Shown here: positions 61,322-64,000 of the stretch, piece by piece | Layout of the letters: each line of letters starts with the position of its first letter | How positions within the stretch are numbered: the stretch's first letter is position 1 | Origin: Asaia siamensis | Lineage (GTDB): Bacteria; Pseudomonadota; Alphaproteobacteria; Acetobacterales; Acetobacteraceae | DNA: 64,000 nucleotides | Direction: 5' to 3' | NCBI RefSeq assembly: GCF_014635085.1 | Contig: NZ_BMCH01000005.1 | Span: 62,001-126,000, forward strand | Program-made: the position numbers and the translations under genes | Notes under the pieces: model-generated | What the model was told of the DNA's origin: nothing | The model's input: only the letters and a program-made list of their open reading frames with translations | The model's database searches: none

Positions 61322-63339
61322 CAGACGTCGAGAAGCTCGGCCGAGCGGGCATGATCCTGAATGAACCGAAAGCGCAGCTCAGGCTTGCGCCCCATCAGGC
61401 TTTCGACGCGATCGCTGGTGAGCGCGCGGTCTTCCGGGGGGGTGACGACACGCAGCAGCGTGCGTTTGGCCGGGTCCATGGTTGTCTGTTTCAGATCCTT
61501 GACCGGCATTTCACCAAGGCCCTTGAATCGTGAAATCTCGACCTTTGCGCCCTGCTTGAAGTCACGCTTGAGGCGACGCACGCGGTCGTCGTCATCCATG
61601 GCGTAAACCGTCTTTGCCCCATGGGTCAGGCGGTAGAGCGGCGGCTGTGCCAGATAGAGATGCCCCTTGCGCACCAGTTCGGGCATTTCGCGATAGAAGA
61701 AGGTCATCAGCAGGGAGGCGATATGCGCGCCATCCACGTCAGCATCGGTCATGATGATGACGCGCCCATAACGCAGACGCGTCAGATCGAAGCTCGCCCC
61801 CGAGCCGCAGCCCAGAGCCTCGACGAGATCGCGTAGTTCCTGATTGGCCTTGAGCTTGTCTGCCGTTGCCGACGCCACGTTGAGAATCTTGCCGCGCAGG
61901 GGAAGAACGGCCTGGGTTTCGCGATCGCGTGCCTGACGCGCAGAGCCACCTGCCGAATCGCCTTCGACCAGGAAAAGCTCGGTATCGGCCGCATTTTCCC
62001 GCGTGCAGTCAGTCAGTTTACCCGGCAGGCGCAGGCGGCGCGTGGCGCTCTTGCGCGGCGTGTCCTTGCTCTCCTTGCGGCGCAAACGTTCTTCGGCACG
62101 CTCGATGATGAAGGCCAGAAGATTATCAGCCTGCGCCGGATTGCCACCCAGCCAGTGGTCCAGCCGGTCACGCAGGGCGCCCTCGACAAGGCGGCTGGCT
62201 TCCTGCGTGGTCAGTTTTTCCTTGGTCTGGCCCTGAAAATGCGGGTCGCGGATAAAGACCGAGAGCTTGGCTGAGAGCGCGCCAAGAATATCATCCGCCG
62301 TGACCGCTGCCGCGCGCTTGGTGTTGCGGCTTTCCCCCCAGGCACGGAAGCCCTTGACCAGAGCCGTGCGGAAACCGGCTTCATGCGTGCCGCCCTGGGG
62401 CGTTGGAATCGTATTGCAGTACGACGTCATGCTCGACGTGCCCTGCTCCAGAAAAGCCACGGCCCATTCGAGTTTGCCGCCCGTGCGGCCGTCGGCAGCC
62501 TGAGGCAGCTCGGCCTCGCCTGCCCAGATCGGGGCCAGCAGGGCGGGTGCGGCGCCGAGTTCGGCATTCAGACTATCAGCGAGACCATTGGGAAAATGGA
62601 TCGTCGCTTCGGTCGGGATCTCGTCTCCAATCCTGATCAGAGACGGGTCGACGCTCCAGCGGATGGTGACGCCACGAAACAGCGCAGCCTTCGAGCAGCA
62701 CAGGCGATAGAGGCGCTGGGGTGAGAAGCTCAGCGTTCCGAAGATTTCCGGGTCCGGCGAAAAGCGGATAGTCGTACCACGACGGTTGGGGGCATTGCCG
62801 ATCTGCTGGAGCGGGGTCAGGGGCTTGCCGCGGGCATAGTCCTGACGCCAGAGCAGCTTTTCGCGCGCGACCTCGACTTCCAGTCTGTCTGACAGCGCAT
62901 TGACCACTGACGAGCCCACGCCGTGCAACCCGCCCGACGTGTCATAGGCCTTGCCCGAAAACTTGCCGCCTGCATGCAGTGTGGTGAAGATCACCTCAAG
63001 CGCCGAGCGGTCCTTGAATTTGGGGTGGGCATCAACGGGAATACCACGCCCGTTATCCCGCACCATCAGCAGGTGCGGCCCCTCGAGCGCCAGATCGATG
63101 ACGCTCGCATGACCCGCGACAGCCTCATCCATGGCGTTGTCGAGAATTTCGGAAGCCAGGTGGTGATAGGCGGTATCATCGGTGCCGCCGATATACATGC
63201 CCGGGCGGCGTCTGACCGGTTCGAGTCCTTCAAGGACTTCGATCTGATCGGCGCCGTAATTTTCCGGCACAGGAGCCTGCGTCGACTTGCGGGGGCGACG
63301 CGCGGGCTTTTCATCACTCTGGAAGAGGTCGTCGTTCAT
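61321..63339 (-). CDS. parE: DNA topoisomerase IV subunit B
   Basis: ATPase subunit of topoisomerase IV, which unlinks daughter chromosomes with ParC. 672 residues from ATG 63339: GHKL ATPase (PGMYIGGTDDTAYHHLASEILDNAMDEA, DNGRGIPVD, GGLHGVGSSVVNALS), TOPRIM domain with EGDSAGGSARQARD and ITMTDADVDGAHI-like IIMTDADVDGAHIASL, then GRKPELRFRFIQ at the end. Compared with GyrB it lacks the long insertion. A frame from 63375 adds 12 residues without support. It begins an operon with the EamA exporter. Confidence 0.95.
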   Translation of the reverse strand: MNDDLFQSDEKPARRPRKSTQAPVPENYGADQIEVLEGLEPVRRRPGMYIGGTDDTAYHHLASEILDNAMDEAVAGHASVIDLALEGPHLLMVRDNGRGIPVDAHPKFKDRSALEVIFTTLHAGGKFSGKAYDTSGGLHGVGSSVVNALSDRLEVEVAREKLLWRQDYARGKPLTPLQQIGNAPNRRGTTIRFSPDPEIFGTLSFSPQRLYRLCCSKAALFRGVTIRWSVDPSLIRIGDEIPTEATIHFPNGLADSLNAELGAAPALLAPIWAGEAELPQAADGRTGGKLEWAVAFLEQGTSSMTSYCNTIPTPQGGTHEAGFRTALVKGFRAWGESRNTKRAAAVTADDILGALSAKLSVFIRDPHFQGQTKEKLTTQEASRLVEGALRDRLDHWLGGNPAQADNLLAFIIERAEERLRRKESKDTPRKSATRRLRLPGKLTDCTRENAADTELFLVEGDSAGGSARQARDRETQAVLPLRGKILNVASATADKLKANQELRDLVEALGCGSGASFDLTRLRYGRVIIMTDADVDGAHIASLLMTFFYREMPELVRKGHLYLAQPPLYRLTHGAKTVYAMDDDDRVRRLKRDFKQGAKVEISRFKGLGEMPVKDLKQTTMDPAKRTLLRVVTPPEDRALTSDRVESLMGRKPELRFRFIQDHARSAELLDV

Positions 63340-63403
63340 ATTGCGTTCTTGACGGCCTCGCCGGGGCGCCGTCAAGCGCCCCGTGCAGGGTAAGGGTCAG
63401 TTT

Positions 63404-63961
63404 TTAGGCGCGTGTCTTGCGATGGGTCCGGCTCTTGCTCGTCGTGCGGCTGTGCGTCACGGCTTCGGGGGCCGAGCAGGTCTCGAAAGAGGCGGGCTGA
63501 ACCACGTCCTTGGCATCGGCATAATGGGCCAGATCGGCGCCATCATCGAGGGCATCGACCTCGTCGAACATCGCAACGCGCTGCTGGCAGAAGATCGTGC
63601 CGGCCTTCAGGCCGCCTTCTGACTGAACATTGGCCAGCTGGGTGATGTAATCGTCATGAGCCTTCATGGCGTTACGGCCATAGGCAGACTTGAAATAGGT
63701 GTTCAGACGCTCTTCTTCAGCAGCCAGCTTCGGGCGGAATTTGGCAACGAACGAGTTGTAGCGGTCCTGGGCGCTGCAGGAGAGCGCCGTCACCATCAGT
63801 TCGCTCTTGAGCCCCTGCACATTGAAGGCTTCATGCGCCGGAGACTCGCTGCACCCGGCTGCATGAGCAACGCCGGAAACGAAAAAGGTGCTGGCGAGCA
63901 GCGTACACGCGGTCAGGCGCGCGAAGGGGCGCAGGAGGCGTTGCCGGGCTGAAAGCGACAT
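63404..63961 (-). CDS. Periplasmic protein of unknown function
   Basis: A 185-residue protein from ATG 63961 (GGAG nine bases upstream): signal peptide (TACTLLASTFFVSGVAHA-AGCSES), then a helical domain FNVQGLKSELMVTALSCSAQDRYNSFVAKFRPKLAAEEERLNTYFKS, four Cys (AGCSE, LSCSA, IFCQQ, ETCSA) that may form two disulfides, and a basic Ser/Thr/Arg tail. Resembles uncharacterised conserved proteins of acetic acid bacteria as recalled. It precedes parE on the same strand. Confidence 0.75.
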   Translation of the reverse strand: MSLSARQRLLRPFARLTACTLLASTFFVSGVAHAAGCSESPAHEAFNVQGLKSELMVTALSCSAQDRYNSFVAKFRPKLAAEEERLNTYFKSAYGRNAMKAHDDYITQLANVQSEGGLKAGTIFCQQRVAMFDEVDALDDGADLAHYADAKDVVQPASFETCSAPEAVTHSRTTSKSRTHRKTRA

Positions 63962-64000
63962 CAAGGAACTCCACAAGGGCAGGGAACGGGATATTTCGGG

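Noticed and set aside
60402-61352. A 316-codon frame overlapping the EamA exporter on the same strand
   Set aside because: Composition is Arg/Ser/Gly-rich with no membrane segments; the other frame gives a complete ten-helix EamA protein.
1-64000. CRISPR arrays, rRNA operons or insertion sequences
   Set aside because: No regularly spaced direct repeats, no rRNA sequence and no transposase gene were seen.

Overview
The window reads as chromosome of an acetic acid bacterium (Alphaproteobacteria, Acetobacteraceae; an Asaia/Gluconobacter/Kozakia-like relative, genus not resolvable by eye). The grounds are the alphaproteobacterial character of the housekeeping proteins (GyrA with a C-terminal-domain insertion, RecX, a DUF3035 lipoprotein, the argD-argF-hslO run) and a membrane-bound flavoprotein-cytochrome c dehydrogenase of the gluconate-dehydrogenase type. 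Identifications come from recognising motifs and family patterns; no database search was run.

Layout. 1-1967: right end of a probable integrated element abutting tRNA-Lys(TTT): a tyrosine recombinase cut by the window edge, an SDH/ClpP-fold serine protease and a small coupled ORF. 1968-10677: housekeeping genes (tRNA-Lys, cyclophilin, coaD, gyrA, ssb on the minus strand; uvrA and a 2-hydroxyacid dehydrogenase on the plus strand). 10766-16727: a tightly overlapping RND efflux operon (pump, adaptor, NodT-type outer-membrane factor). 16946-37092: a prophage-like cluster with a small XRE repressor flanked by two pairs of identical operator palindromes, a short early region, head genes, a contractile tail, a complete P2-like baseplate and two fibre-like proteins. 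It has no recognisable integrase, replication or lysis genes and ends 20 bp from the next host gene, so it looks like a domesticated or defective head-plus-contractile-tail element (PBSX- or GTA-like).

37113-40935: three-subunit membrane dehydrogenase (Tat-exported small subunit, FAD subunit, triheme cytochrome c). 41082-46157: a lipoprotein, an unknown protein, Hsp33, ArgF and ArgD, all minus strand. 46286-53382: D-aminopeptidase-like S12 hydrolase, then a plus-strand run recX, CHAP lipoprotein, tatA, mtnB, mtnD, mtnC, ribF, FosA-like protein, and two small unknown genes meeting at a 15-bp perfect hairpin. 53611-59511: ileS, lspA, DUF3035 lipoprotein, mutL. 59630-63961: YfdX, an EamA exporter, parE and a periplasmic unknown on the minus strand.

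The strongest non-routine signals are: a textbook -1 programmed frameshift (A AAA AAC, 5-nt spacer, GC-rich nested stem) that fuses the tail chaperone to an otherwise startless 56-codon frame; four ATGGC-N5-GCCAT operators around the repressor; an odd Pro/Arg/Ser-rich protein in the tape-measure slot; and a terminator-like 15-bp perfect hairpin inside the start of the SDH protease gene.
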